From contig NZ_JANJUE010000153.1 of assembly GCF_024710765.1 (NCBI RefSeq), forward strand, positions 1-42,683: a stretch of DNA of 42,683 nucleotides, given 5' to 3'. The notes beneath the pieces are model-generated. The model was given only the letters and a program-made list of their open reading frames with translations. It had not been told where the DNA came from and made no database searches. The position numbers and the translations under genes were made by a program. Of the stretch, positions 1-7,515 are shown piece after piece (position 1 is the first letter of the stretch; every line of letters starts with the position of its first letter). This DNA comes from Pseudoxanthomonas sp. Its GTDB lineage: Bacteria; Pseudomonadota; Gammaproteobacteria; Xanthomonadales; Xanthomonadaceae.

Positions 1-250
1 CGGCGGACGATGCCGCCGGCTGGCCGGCGCGCGCCGCGCGCGCGCGCAGCAGCGCTTCCGAATCCAGCGTGCCCGCCGCTTCCCACAAGGCGGTCAGATC
101 GTCGAAAGCCGCGGCATGGGCCGGCGTGGCCATCCATTCGCACCAGGCTTCCAGTTCGGTCGCCGGCACATCCTCTTCCTGCATGCGCAGCAGCCAATGG
201 CCGGCTTCACGCAGGGCCGCCTTGCGCGGCTCCGTGGATGTCGGGTTCAT
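1..250 (-). CDS. FecR-type anti-sigma/sigma regulator, N-terminal part (cut by window edge)
   Basis: The first 83 codons read as the cytoplasmic N-terminal domain found in FecR-family regulators (DUF4880 type): an alpha-helical start with the pattern A..W..RM...D....E...W..W. Proteins of this family sit in the inner membrane, bind the partner ECF sigma factor through this domain, and receive a signal from an outer-membrane receptor through the periplasmic part, which lies outside the window. The start codon overlaps the sigma-factor stop as ATGA, so the two are probably translationally coupled. A GGAGG-like site lies inside the end of the sigma gene. The identification rests on this domain and the gene order only; membrane and periplasmic domains cannot be seen. 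Confidence 0.8.
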   Translation of the reverse strand, partial: MNPTSTEPRKAALREAGHWLLRMQEEDVPATELEAWCEWMATPAHAAAFDDLTALWEAAGTLDSEALLRARAARAGQPAASSA

Positions 251-825
251 GATTGTTCTTCCTCCCACTCGTCCGTGATGCCGTCCAGGCGTTCCTGGCA
301 GTACGTCAGCGCGCGCGCCACATGGATGCGGACCATCCGCTCGGTCAGGCCGAGGATGCTGGCCGCATCGGCAAAGCTCAATTGTTGCACCCTCACCAGG
401 CGGAAGGCTTCGGCGCAGTTGTGCGGCAGTTCCGCCAGCAGGGAGGGCAGTCGTTCCACCAACTGCGCCGCATTGGCGGAGCGTTCCGGGCTCGCCTCCG
501 GATCCGGCCACAGATCCACGCCATCGGGCGCCGGCTGCTCGGTATGGGCGCGGCGGCGCAACAGATCGGTCGCCAGGTTCTGCGCAATCCGGAACAGGTA
601 GGCCCGGTGGAAACTGATCGCGGTTTCGTTGCCCAGGTTCAGCAGCTTGGCGTACGCCTCCTGCGCGACCTCCCAGGCATCGTCGTAGGAACCCAGCCGC
701 AACTGCAGCATGCGCACCAGCGACTGGTTGAAGTCGCGGACCAGGTCCTCGGCGGATGCGCGTGCGTTCCCCGCGACAGGAGCCGGGCACGCGCCGGGGG
801 GAGGTTTGTTGGTGGATTGAGCCAT
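247..825 (-). CDS. FecI-type ECF RNA polymerase sigma factor
   Basis: The 192-residue product has the two-domain layout of ECF sigma factors. Region 2 (about residues 28-100) includes the DAWEVAQEAY segment and a helix ending in AQNLATDLLRRR. Region 4 (about 130-185) has a helix-turn-helix around LSFADAASILGLTERMVRIH. Members of the FecI branch direct transcription of receptor or surface genes in response to an outside signal and are held by a FecR partner, which here follows with a 4-base overlap. No TonB receptor is visible inside the window; one could lie beyond the left edge, after fecR. The first 25 residues are Pro/Ala-rich and less reliable, but no better internal start is evident. Confidence 0.9.
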   Translation of the reverse strand: MAQSTNKPPPGACPAPVAGNARASAEDLVRDFNQSLVRMLQLRLGSYDDAWEVAQEAYAKLLNLGNETAISFHRAYLFRIAQNLATDLLRRRAHTEQPAPDGVDLWPDPEASPERSANAAQLVERLPSLLAELPHNCAEAFRLVRVQQLSFADAASILGLTERMVRIHVARALTYCQERLDGITDEWEEEQS

Positions 826-1216
826 GCCGTAGAGACGAAGCAGGAAGCCGGAAGTGAAATGCCGACCCTGGCGGCTTCCAGCCCGACCGTGTCATGCCGG
901 TCCCAGCATACCCGGCGTGACCGGCCTGCGCAGGGAGCGTGCCCGCGGGGGCCGGAGACATCGCGGGCCGACTCGGGCGATCCGGTCTTCCCGCGCGCGG
1001 CCAGGTTGTCGCCCGTGAGGGGAACGACGGGACACCCCGGCCCGCGCACTTCACCTGGCATCCCGCTCGCACATCGACCTGCCCTGATCGACGCGCCCTG
1101 CACATGCCTGAATACCGATGACGCCCGAGTTGGGGCGTGGTTAACAGAAGCCGCGCGCGGGAATGCCTAACGTGTCGGCGCGGTCTTCCGCCGCGACCTT
1201 CATGGAGATGATCATC
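826..1216. other. Divergent intergenic region between the ECF sigma gene and a small exported peptide gene
   Basis: About 390 bases without a convincing gene; the open frames here have no recognisable protein character. It must hold the promoters of both flanking genes. Two GC-rich stem-loops are visible: an 8-base stem (843-850 with 872-879), which would sit in the leader of the sigma-factor mRNA just before its start codon, and a 7-base stem (941-947 with 962-968). I see no clear -35/-10 pair. Confidence 0.5.
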
Positions 1217-1435
1217 ATGGCTCGCAACCGTATTCCCGTTGTCGTCGCATCGCTGGCCCTGCTCACGCTGACCTCCTTCAGCGCCTCCGCCGGCTGGCAG
1301 GGCACCTGGCACTACTACGATGAAGAAGGCGTCCTGGTCGGCGGCTGGACCGCCGGGTGCGGTGCGGCGGATGGACGCTGGGGTGTCGTCACCAGCAACA
1401 AGACCTTTACCCAGGGATGTCGCGACGCAAGTTGA
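1217..1435 (+). CDS. Small exported peptide, DUF6289-like
   Basis: A 72-residue protein with a classic signal peptide (MARNR, a hydrophobic stretch, then SASA before the mature Gly). That leaves about 47 residues containing a W..TWHYYDEEGVLVGG pattern and two cysteines spaced to form one disulphide. The layout, tyrosine pair and cysteines resemble the short secreted DUF6289 proteins common in Xanthomonadaceae; function is unknown. The start was chosen at the ATG preceded by GGAG with 9-base spacing; a longer frame opens upstream but would put a poor leader before the signal peptide. It stands alone, divergent from the sigma/FecR pair, and ends just before a strong terminator. Confidence 0.7.
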   Translation: MARNRIPVVVASLALLTLTSFSASAGWQGTWHYYDEEGVLVGGWTAGCGAADGRWGVVTSNKTFTQGCRDAS

Positions 1436-1443
1436 GCCGCAAA

Positions 1444-1470
1444 AAAAAGCCCCGCGCGAGCGGGGCTTTT
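1444..1470. terminator. Bidirectional intrinsic terminator
   Basis: A perfect stem (AAAGCCCCGC against GCGGGGCTTT, loop GCGA) flanked by A and T runs on both sides. It lies between the convergent small-peptide gene and the PHB depolymerase gene and can serve both. Confidence 0.9.
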
Positions 1471-1500
1471 CGGTCTTGCGGGATGTCGCCGCGTGGCCGA

Positions 1501-2751
1501 TCAGTCGGCGTACCTGGCAATGAAATCCCGCACCTGCGGATAGACCTTGTCGCGCCAGCGGCGGCCGCTGAAGATGCCGTAGTGGCCGGCGCCTTCCACG
1601 GTGATGTGCGCATGCCGGGCCTTGGGAATGCCGGTGCACAGATCGTGCGCGGCGGCGGTCTGGCCCAGTCCGGAGATGTCGTCCAGTTCGCCTTCGATGC
1701 TGAGCAGCGCGGTCTTCCTGATAGCGGCCGGATTGACCAGCTCGCCGTTGACCTTCCACTTGCCGCGCGGCAGCAGGAACTCCTGGAACACGACCCGGAT
1801 GGTGTCCAGGTAGTACTCGGCCGGCATGTCCAGCACCGCGTTGTATTCGTCGTAGAAGCGGCGGTGCGATTCGGCGTCCTGCAGATCGCCCTTGACCAGG
1901 TTGGCGTAGAAATCCCAGTGCGACATGAAGTGGCGGCTGGGATTCATGGCGATGAAGCCGGCATGCTGGAGGAAGCCCGGATACACCGAACGGCCCTGGC
2001 CGGGATAGGGCATCGGCACGCTGTGGATGACGTTGTTCTCGAACCACGACAGCGGATTGCGGGTGGCCAGGCTGTTGACTTCGGTCGGGCTGCGGCGCGC
2101 GTCGATCGGGCCGCCCATCATCACCAGCGAACGCGGCGTGGCCTCGCCGCGCGCGGCCATCAGCGACACCGCCGCCAGCACCGGCACGGTCGGCTGGCAG
2201 ACGCTGATGACGTTGAGGTTGTCCGCGCCGATGTGGCGGATGAACTCCTCCACGTAGGCGACGTAGTCGTCCAGGCTGAAGGCGCCTTCGGACGTCGGCA
2301 CCATGCGCGCGTCGACCCAGTCGGTCACGTAGACCTTGTGGTCGCGCAGCAGGGTGCGCACGGTGTCGCGCAGCAATGTGGCGTGATGGCCGGACAGCGG
2401 CGCGACCACCAGCACCACCGGATCGTCCTTCAGCGCCTTGATGCTGTCGGCGTCATCGGTGTAGCGCTTGAAGCGCAGCAGCCGGCAGAACGGTTTCTTG
2501 ATGATTTCCTGTTCCACCACCGGCACGGTGTGGCCCTCGACCTCCACTTCATGGATGTCCCAGGCCGGCTTCTCGTAGTCCTTGCCGATGCGGTAGATCA
2601 GTTCGTTGCCGGCGGCGATGCGTTCGGCGCCGGGCAGGCTGGAGAGCCAGCTGCCGGGCGCGGAAAAGATGCGCGCGTTGGCTTCGGCCATGTAGGCGAG
2701 CGGCGCCATCCAGGCACGGCCTAGTTCGTGCCACTGATAAAGAAGGGTCAT
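1501..2751 (-). CDS. phaZ: Intracellular polyhydroxyalkanoate (PHB) depolymerase
   Basis: The 416-residue protein matches intracellular PHB depolymerases of the PhaZ1 type, which break stored polyhydroxybutyrate granules into hydroxybutyrate units. It opens with MTLLYQWHELGRAWMAP, typical of the family. The alpha/beta-hydrolase nucleophile is the cysteine in SVCQPTVP (Cys185), the acidic residue lies in GELDDISG, and the histidine in EGAGHYGIFSG. No signal peptide is present, as expected for a cytoplasmic granule enzyme. A much longer reading frame extends upstream through the next gene, but homology begins only at this ATG, about 80 bases after the methyltransferase stop. No PHA synthase or phasin gene lies nearby. 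Confidence 0.93.
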   Translation of the reverse strand: MTLLYQWHELGRAWMAPLAYMAEANARIFSAPGSWLSSLPGAERIAAGNELIYRIGKDYEKPAWDIHEVEVEGHTVPVVEQEIIKKPFCRLLRFKRYTDDADSIKALKDDPVVLVVAPLSGHHATLLRDTVRTLLRDHKVYVTDWVDARMVPTSEGAFSLDDYVAYVEEFIRHIGADNLNVISVCQPTVPVLAAVSLMAARGEATPRSLVMMGGPIDARRSPTEVNSLATRNPLSWFENNVIHSVPMPYPGQGRSVYPGFLQHAGFIAMNPSRHFMSHWDFYANLVKGDLQDAESHRRFYDEYNAVLDMPAEYYLDTIRVVFQEFLLPRGKWKVNGELVNPAAIRKTALLSIEGELDDISGLGQTAAAHDLCTGIPKARHAHITVEGAGHYGIFSGRRWRDKVYPQVRDFIARYAD

Positions 2752-2831
2752 GGGCGACGGGAATCCCGGATTTGGTGCAATCTGCTGCGGCGCAGCATAG
2801 CGCAAACCGGCACGCCCCGGAATCGGCCTGT

Positions 2832-3428
2832 TCAGCCAGCGTCCGGGCGCTCCAGCGCGGCGGTTTCCGCCGCCAGCCCCGGCGCCAGCCAGCAGTGCGA
2901 GCCCACCGCGCGCAGCCCGGCGGCCTCGAACTGGCGGCGATACCAGCGCCCGGGCCGGGACTGGAAGCCGTCGTGGTCGCCTTCGTACTCGTCCTCGCGG
3001 GCGAAGGTCTCCAGGAAGGCGACGCCGCCGCACAGTTCCGCCAGTCCGGGCAGGCCGCGCCGCAGTTCGCGCGTGGACAGGTAATGCAGCACATCGGAGC
3101 AGATCAGCAGATCCACCGGCGGGCACGGCCGCAGATACTCGAAATCGGCGAACGCGGCCAGATGGAGATTTCGGCTGCGGCCGTAGCGCGCAATCGCGTA
3201 CTCGCTGCTGTCAAAGCCCAGGTAGCGAAGGCGCGGGCGCAGCTTGAGCAGCGGCGCCCGCCAGGCGCCTTCGCCGCAGCCGATGTCCAGCACGGTGCGG
3301 ATCGGTCGCTCCAGGTAGTACTCGGCGGTGGCCACGGCCAGCGCCACCTTGCGCGCGAGCCGCTGCGGGCCGCCGATGTCGCCATCGCGGTACCAGCGCT
3401 GGAAATAACGGGCGTCGTATTGTTTCAT
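2832..3428 (-). CDS. Class I SAM-dependent methyltransferase
   Basis: About 198 residues with a Rossmann-type SAM-binding motif I (VLDIGCGEGAW, near residue 45), an acidic end of strand 2 (YLGFDSS) and a motif III-like PPVDLLICSDVLHYL. This is the fold of small-molecule or lipid methyltransferases; the acceptor cannot be told. The start MKQYDARYF is chosen because the upstream extension is Arg/Pro-rich and without family character; no strong ribosome-binding site is present. It reads in the same direction as phaZ, 80 bases upstream of it, and diverges from the HemJ-like gene. Confidence 0.75.
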   Translation of the reverse strand: MKQYDARYFQRWYRDGDIGGPQRLARKVALAVATAEYYLERPIRTVLDIGCGEGAWRAPLLKLRPRLRYLGFDSSEYAIARYGRSRNLHLAAFADFEYLRPCPPVDLLICSDVLHYLSTRELRRGLPGLAELCGGVAFLETFAREDEYEGDHDGFQSRPGRWYRRQFEAAGLRAVGSHCWLAPGLAAETAALERPDAG

Positions 3429-3571
3429 CCGGGCAGGTCGCATCATTCGAAGCCGCAAGGATCGCGGTTTGCGCGGCGGAGGAAAAGAGGCGCGCGGTGC
3501 GACCGCGGTTGGACAGCCATCGGCGTGATGGCGGAGAATCCGCCCACCCTTCGCCCGCACCGGAGTCCCGC

Positions 3572-4033
3572 GTGGACAAAGCCAGCCTTTATTTCTGGGT
3601 CAAGACCTTCCATCTCGTGTTCGTGATCGCGTGGATGGCGACGGTGTTCTACCTGCCGCGGATCCTGGTCAATCTCGCCGAGACGAAGGGCCAGGCCGAT
3701 GTGCAGGCGCGGTTGCTGCTGATGGGGCGCAAGCTCTATCGGTTCGGCCACAACATGTTCGGCCTGGCGGTGATCCTGGGACTGGTGCTGTGGCTGGGCT
3801 ACAAGGTGATCCCGGGTTTCCCGACCATGGCCGCGCCAGGCGCCGGCTGGCTGCACGCCAAGCTGACCCTGGTGGTGCTGGTGCTGGCGCACTTCATCAT
3901 CGCCGGCCGCTGGCTCAAGGGCGTGGAAAAGGGACGCACGCTGCCTTCCTCCTTCACCCTGCGGCTGTTCAACGAAGCGCCGGTGATCGTGCTGATCGGC
4001 ATCGTCTGGCTGGTGCTGGCCAAGCCGTTCTGA
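3572..4033 (+). CDS. hemJ: HemJ/CopD-like membrane protein (putative protoporphyrinogen IX oxidase)
   Basis: A 153-residue protein with four predicted membrane helices. Key family features are seen: WVKTFHLVFVIAW in helix 1 with the conserved His, FYLPRI after it, a GWLHAKLTLV segment, and the closing RLFNEAPVIVLI. This is the HemJ (UPF0093) pattern; HemJ oxidises protoporphyrinogen IX to protoporphyrin IX in haem synthesis in bacteria without HemG or HemY. The GTG start is preceded by CGGAG at good spacing; the frame runs further upstream without homology. Annotation pipelines often call such proteins simply CopD family, so the enzymatic role is likely but unproven here. It stands alone, divergent from the methyltransferase. 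Confidence 0.78.
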   Translation: MDKASLYFWVKTFHLVFVIAWMATVFYLPRILVNLAETKGQADVQARLLLMGRKLYRFGHNMFGLAVILGLVLWLGYKVIPGFPTMAAPGAGWLHAKLTLVVLVLAHFIIAGRWLKGVEKGRTLPSSFTLRLFNEAPVIVLIGIVWLVLAKPF

Positions 4034-4096
4034 TTCGAATCGGACAGGAGCGCTCCCGGACCACGGGCTTCCGCCGGGTAGCGGCAGACGGTTTTT

Positions 4097-4173
4097 GTAG
4101 GAGCGACGTCAGCCGCGAGCTTTTCGACCGGCCCGCCACCAGCATGGCGAGCTTCGACTGACGTCGCTCCCAC
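4097..4173. repeat. GTAG-headed palindromic repeat (REP/SMAG-like doublet), unit 1
   Basis: A 77-base unit starting GTAGGAGCGACGTCAG and ending with the near reverse complement CTGACGTCGCTCCCAC, so the transcript would fold into a long hairpin. The GTAG head and stem sequence recall the SMAG-type REP elements of Stenotrophomonas and relatives, thought to be moved by RAYT transposases encoded elsewhere. It lies between the convergent HemJ-like and phosphatase genes. Confidence 0.85.
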
Positions 4174-4217
4174 AAGAGAAGGAGTGCGTCGGCGACCGGT
4201 CGCGCAGGCTGTCTAGT

Positions 4218-4294
4218 GTAGGAGCGACGTAAGTCGCGAGCTTTTCGAACAGAGCACCACAAGCATCGCGAATCGCGACTGACGTTGCTCCTAC
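4218..4294. repeat. GTAG-headed palindromic repeat (REP/SMAG-like doublet), unit 2
   Basis: A second unit of exactly 77 bases, same orientation and plan as unit 1, from GTAGGAGCGACGTAAG to CTGACGTTGCTCCTAC. By hand comparison about 62 of 77 positions agree, including the loop segment CGCGAGCTTTTCGA, so the whole doublet and not only its stems is conserved. Forty-four bases separate the two units. Confidence 0.85.
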
Positions 4295-4300
4295 AAGGGA

Positions 4301-4326
4301 AAACGCCCGGGGCTGCCCGGGCGTTT
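4301..4326. terminator. Intrinsic terminator between convergent genes
   Basis: Perfect 11-base stem AAACGCCCGGG / CCCGGGCGTTT with loop GCTG, placed 5 bases after the phosphatase stop codon. T-rich stretches follow on both sides, so it can act in both directions. Confidence 0.85.
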
Positions 4327-4330
4327 CGTT

Positions 4331-6037
4331 TTACGGCTTCCTCTCGAATTCCGCGGGCTTCGGCAATTCCACCGGCACGCCCTCGGCGTTGCAGGTGTTG
4401 GCCGCGCACAGGCGCTGGCGCAGCTTCGGCGTGGCCTGCACGATGAAGTGATAGAGGGTGTTCTGCTCGACGGTGCCGCGCACCGCCTCGCTGCCCGGGC
4501 CAATCGCCCAGATGCCGACATCCTCGCCGCCATGCGATTCGGATTTCAGCGGCACCAGCGATTCCTGCAGATAGTCCGGATGCTCGGTGTCCACGGCGGT
4601 CAGGTCCGGGCGTCCCTCGCTGCTCTCGACGTTGCTGGGCGCATGGATGAAGCGCTTGGGGCCGGCCTTCTGCTGGTTGCTCTCGCCGGTGTAGCCCGGG
4701 CCGTTGGCGTAGCTGAGCGTGGTGAACGGCAGGCCGGTCTGATCGCGGGCCAGATCGCCGGGGACGTCGTCCTCGCCGCCCTGGCCGCGGACCTTGCCCA
4801 GGATTGGATTGCCGCGCACCGGGTACCCGACGAAGTTCAACGTGTGCGAGTGATCGGCGGTGACCAGGATCAGGGTGTCCTCGCGCGAGGTCGCGTCCAG
4901 CGCCGCCTGCACGGCCTCGGACATGGCGATGGTCTCGTCGAGCGCGCGGAACGCGTTGCCGTAGTGGTTGGCGTGATCGATGCGCGCGCCTTCCACCATC
5001 AGCACGTAGCCGTCCTGGCCGCGCGAGAGGGTATGGATGGCGGCGCGGGTCAGTTCGGCCAGCGAAGGCTCGCCGGTGTCGCCGCGCGAACGATCATGGT
5101 CGAACTGCATGTGATCCGGCTCGAACAGGCCGAGCAGGCGCGGCGCGTCCTTGGCGGCTTCCAGCTGCTTGCGGTTCCATACGTACTGGCCGTCCGGATT
5201 GGCCTTCAGCCATTCGGCCGGCAGATCGCGGCCGTCCAGGCGTTCGCCGACCTTGTCGTCGTATTCGGGATCACGCTGCTCGGTGCTGGTGAACTCGGCG
5301 CGGCCGCCGCCCAGCGCCACGGTCGGGCCACGGCCGAAGCGGGAGGAGGTCAGCAACTGCTGGGCGATGTCGCGGCAGCCTTGATCGACCGCCGTCCTGG
5401 GCAGATCGGTGTCGTTCTCCCAATTGCGGTCCGGCACGTGCGCGTAGGTCGCCGCCGGGGTCGCGTGGGTCAGGCGCGCGGTGGTGACGATGCCGGTGGC
5501 CAGGCCGGCGCTGTCGGCCAGTTCCAGCCAGGTCAGCGCGGCCTTGCCCAGGCTGTCGGCGCAGTCGTCGCGACGACCGGCGGTGACGCCGATGGCGCCC
5601 ATGTGGGTCTTCACGCCGGTGGTGATGGCGGTCATCGTGCCGGCCGAATCCGGCGTCTGCGAATCGGTGTTGTAGGTCTTGCTGAAGGCGGTGTGCGGAA
5701 AGCGTTCCCAGCTCAGCAGGTTCTCCTCGCCCGAGCCGCCCTTGCGCTGGCCGTCGAGGATGCGCGCGGCGGCGACCGTGGTCAGGCTCATGCCATCGCC
5801 GAGGAACAGGATGACGTTCTTCGCGCGTCCGTTCATGGCGCCGTTGGCGGCGGCGCGGGAAGCGCCGTTGCGGTACCACCAGGCCGGGGTCTCGCCGCCG
5901 GGATGGGCGACCACGGGGACGTCGACGGTGGCGACGGCCGGAGAAGTGGAGGAGGAGGACGCGGGCGCCGTGGCGCAGCCAGCGAGCAGGGTGGCGAGGG
6001 ACACGCCCAGGGCGGGCAGGACGGCGGTACGGCGCAT
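4331..6037 (-). CDS. Alkaline phosphatase, PhoA superfamily, lipoprotein
   Basis: A 568-residue exported phosphomonoesterase. The N-terminus is a lipoprotein signal ending LATLLAGC (Cys21), so the enzyme is probably anchored to the outer membrane facing the periplasm. The metal site begins with FLGDGMS (Asp81); the nucleophile is Ser131 in the PDSAGTMTA motif; further metal ligands lie in GARIDHANHYG and TADHSHT. The C-terminal part carries the HGGEDVGIWA ligand motif. A start 19 codons earlier is possible, but this ATG has GGAG 6 bases upstream and opens directly into the signal peptide. A candidate Pho box lies upstream, pointing to induction under phosphate shortage. Longer than E. coli PhoA (about 470 residues). 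Confidence 0.92.
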   Translation of the reverse strand: MRRTAVLPALGVSLATLLAGCATAPASSSSTSPAVATVDVPVVAHPGGETPAWWYRNGASRAAANGAMNGRAKNVILFLGDGMSLTTVAAARILDGQRKGGSGEENLLSWERFPHTAFSKTYNTDSQTPDSAGTMTAITTGVKTHMGAIGVTAGRRDDCADSLGKAALTWLELADSAGLATGIVTTARLTHATPAATYAHVPDRNWENDTDLPRTAVDQGCRDIAQQLLTSSRFGRGPTVALGGGRAEFTSTEQRDPEYDDKVGERLDGRDLPAEWLKANPDGQYVWNRKQLEAAKDAPRLLGLFEPDHMQFDHDRSRGDTGEPSLAELTRAAIHTLSRGQDGYVLMVEGARIDHANHYGNAFRALDETIAMSEAVQAALDATSREDTLILVTADHSHTLNFVGYPVRGNPILGKVRGQGGEDDVPGDLARDQTGLPFTTLSYANGPGYTGESNQQKAGPKRFIHAPSNVESSEGRPDLTAVDTEHPDYLQESLVPLKSESHGGEDVGIWAIGPGSEAVRGTVEQNTLYHFIVQATPKLRQRLCAANTCNAEGVPVELPKPAEFERKP

Positions 6038-6081
6038 CGGGGACTCCAGACAAGGCAACGCGGCATTATGACCCCGGCACA

Positions 6082-6099
6082 GTGTCCTGTTCATGACAC
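6082..6099 (-). promoter_or_regulatory. Candidate Pho box upstream of the alkaline phosphatase gene
   Basis: On the minus strand the 18 bases GTGTCATGAACAGGACAC match the E. coli phoA Pho box as I recall it at 12 of 18 positions, with the first half-site (GTGTCAT) nearly perfect and the second weak. It ends 44 bases before the phosphatase start codon. It is also an inverted repeat (GTGTC/GACAC), so another operator is possible. Confidence 0.45.
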
Positions 6100-6177
6100 A
6101 TTGGCTTTCCAGCCGTGCCGTCGCGTATGGCGCGTGCCTGGGCTATCGTTCCGGCTTCCGTGTTTTCAGGGCTGCCG

Positions 6178-7515
6178 ATGAAGCTGGTCTCCGCGTGGTT
6201 GAAGATCCCGTTCTGGCAACGGGTGGTCGGTGGCTTCGTGCTCGGCGCGCTGGCCGGCTGGTTGCTCGGGCCGGCGGCGGACACCTGGTTCGGCCCGCTG
6301 GGCACGCTGTACGTCACCCTGATCAAGATGATCGCGGTGCCGCTGGTGTTCTTCGCGGTGATCAACGCGGTGTCCAGCCTGCACGGGCAGCAATCGGTCG
6401 CGGCGCTCGGCGGCAGGACCTTCCTGTGGTTCGTGGTCACCGCCGCACTGGCGGTGGGCGTGGGCCTGGCGGTCGGCGTGATCGTCCAGCCGGGTGTCGG
6501 CGTGACCACGCTGCACGTGGATCCCGGTTACGTGCCCAAGGACGTGCCCAGCCCGATCAAGGTGCTGCTGGACGTGGTGCCCTCCAATCCGTTCCATGCG
6601 CTGACCGGCATCGGCACCACCACGAACGCCGCGGGTGAAACCGTGCTGGCGGCGGGCAAGGGATCGATCCTGCCGGTGATCTTCTTCGCCGCGCTGCTCG
6701 GCTTCGCGATGGTCAAGCTGGGCGATCGCGTGGCCGCCGCTCGCAAGCTGGCCGGCGAGAGCAGCGAGATCATGATCCAGGTCACCCGCTTCGTGCTGGA
6801 AGTGACCCCGCTGGGCACGTTCGGCCTGATCGCCTCGCTTGTCGGCGCCTACGGTTTCGGCAAGCTGCTGCCGCTGGCCAGCTTCGTCGGCGCGCTGTAC
6901 CTGGCCTGCGCCTTGCACATCGTGGTGACCTACAGCCTGCTGCTGCTCAGCCATGGCCTGAATCCGTGGAAATTCTTCCGCGGAGCCGCCTCGGCGATGC
7001 AGGTGGCCTTTGTCAGTTCCTCCAGCTTCGCCTCGATGCCGGCGGCGATCCGCGCGGTCACCCACAACCTGGGCGTGGACAGGAACTACGCCTCGTTCGC
7101 GGTGCCGCTGGGCGCGAGCATCAAGATGGACGGCTGCGGCGCGATCTATCCGGCGCTGTGCGCGGTCTTCATCTCGCAGTACACCGGGCATCCGCTGAGC
7201 GCGGATCAGTATTTCGTCGTGCTGATCGCCTCGGTGCTGGGCAGCTTCGGCACCGCCGGCGTGCCGGGCACGGCGGTGGTGATGGCCACGGTGGTGCTGA
7301 CCGCCGCCCGCCTGCCGCTGGAAACCATCGGCTATCTCTATGCGATCGATCGCGTGCTCGACATGATGCGGACCATGACCAACGTGACCGGGCAGATGGT
7401 GGTGCCGGTGCTGGTGGCCAAGGAAACCGGACTGCTGGATCGCGCGACCTACGAGGCCGCGCCGACCAACCTGGGGCTGGAGGAGGGAGCCGGTTCCGAT
7501 GAGCGCGCCGTCTGA
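6178..7515 (+). CDS. Dicarboxylate/amino acid:cation symporter (DAACS family) with altered cation-site motifs
   Basis: The 445-residue protein aligns along its length with GltP/DctA-type secondary transporters: membrane segments from residue 10 on, the serine-rich re-entrant loop (VSSSSFASMP), the second loop GSFGTAGVPG, and the substrate-binding helix LDMMRTMTNVTG. Transport of an acidic amino acid or dicarboxylate coupled to Na+ or H+ is expected. Two positions differ from the usual pattern: NMDGT is replaced by KMDGC, and the Asp that follows NVTG is Gln. Both are sodium-site positions in characterised homologues. The start ATG follows an AGGG site; the frame is open further upstream. The 3' end overlaps the GNAT gene by 17 bases. 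Confidence 0.9.
   Translation: MKLVSAWLKIPFWQRVVGGFVLGALAGWLLGPAADTWFGPLGTLYVTLIKMIAVPLVFFAVINAVSSLHGQQSVAALGGRTFLWFVVTAALAVGVGLAVGVIVQPGVGVTTLHVDPGYVPKDVPSPIKVLLDVVPSNPFHALTGIGTTTNAAGETVLAAGKGSILPVIFFAALLGFAMVKLGDRVAAARKLAGESSEIMIQVTRFVLEVTPLGTFGLIASLVGAYGFGKLLPLASFVGALYLACALHIVVTYSLLLLSHGLNPWKFFRGAASAMQVAFVSSSSFASMPAAIRAVTHNLGVDRNYASFAVPLGASIKMDGCGAIYPALCAVFISQYTGHPLSADQYFVVLIASVLGSFGTAGVPGTAVVMATVVLTAARLPLETIGYLYAIDRVLDMMRTMTNVTGQMVVPVLVAKETGLLDRATYEAAPTNLGLEEGAGSDERAV

Noticed and set aside
253-1170. Long plus-strand reading frame across the sigma-factor gene
   Set aside because: Antisense to a well-supported sigma factor; its translation is Arg/Gly/Gln-rich with no family features, as expected from GC-rich shadow frames.
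2752-3126. N-terminal extension making the PHB depolymerase 541 residues long
   Set aside because: The extension overlaps the methyltransferase gene in another frame and homology to PhaZ begins at the ATG at 2751.
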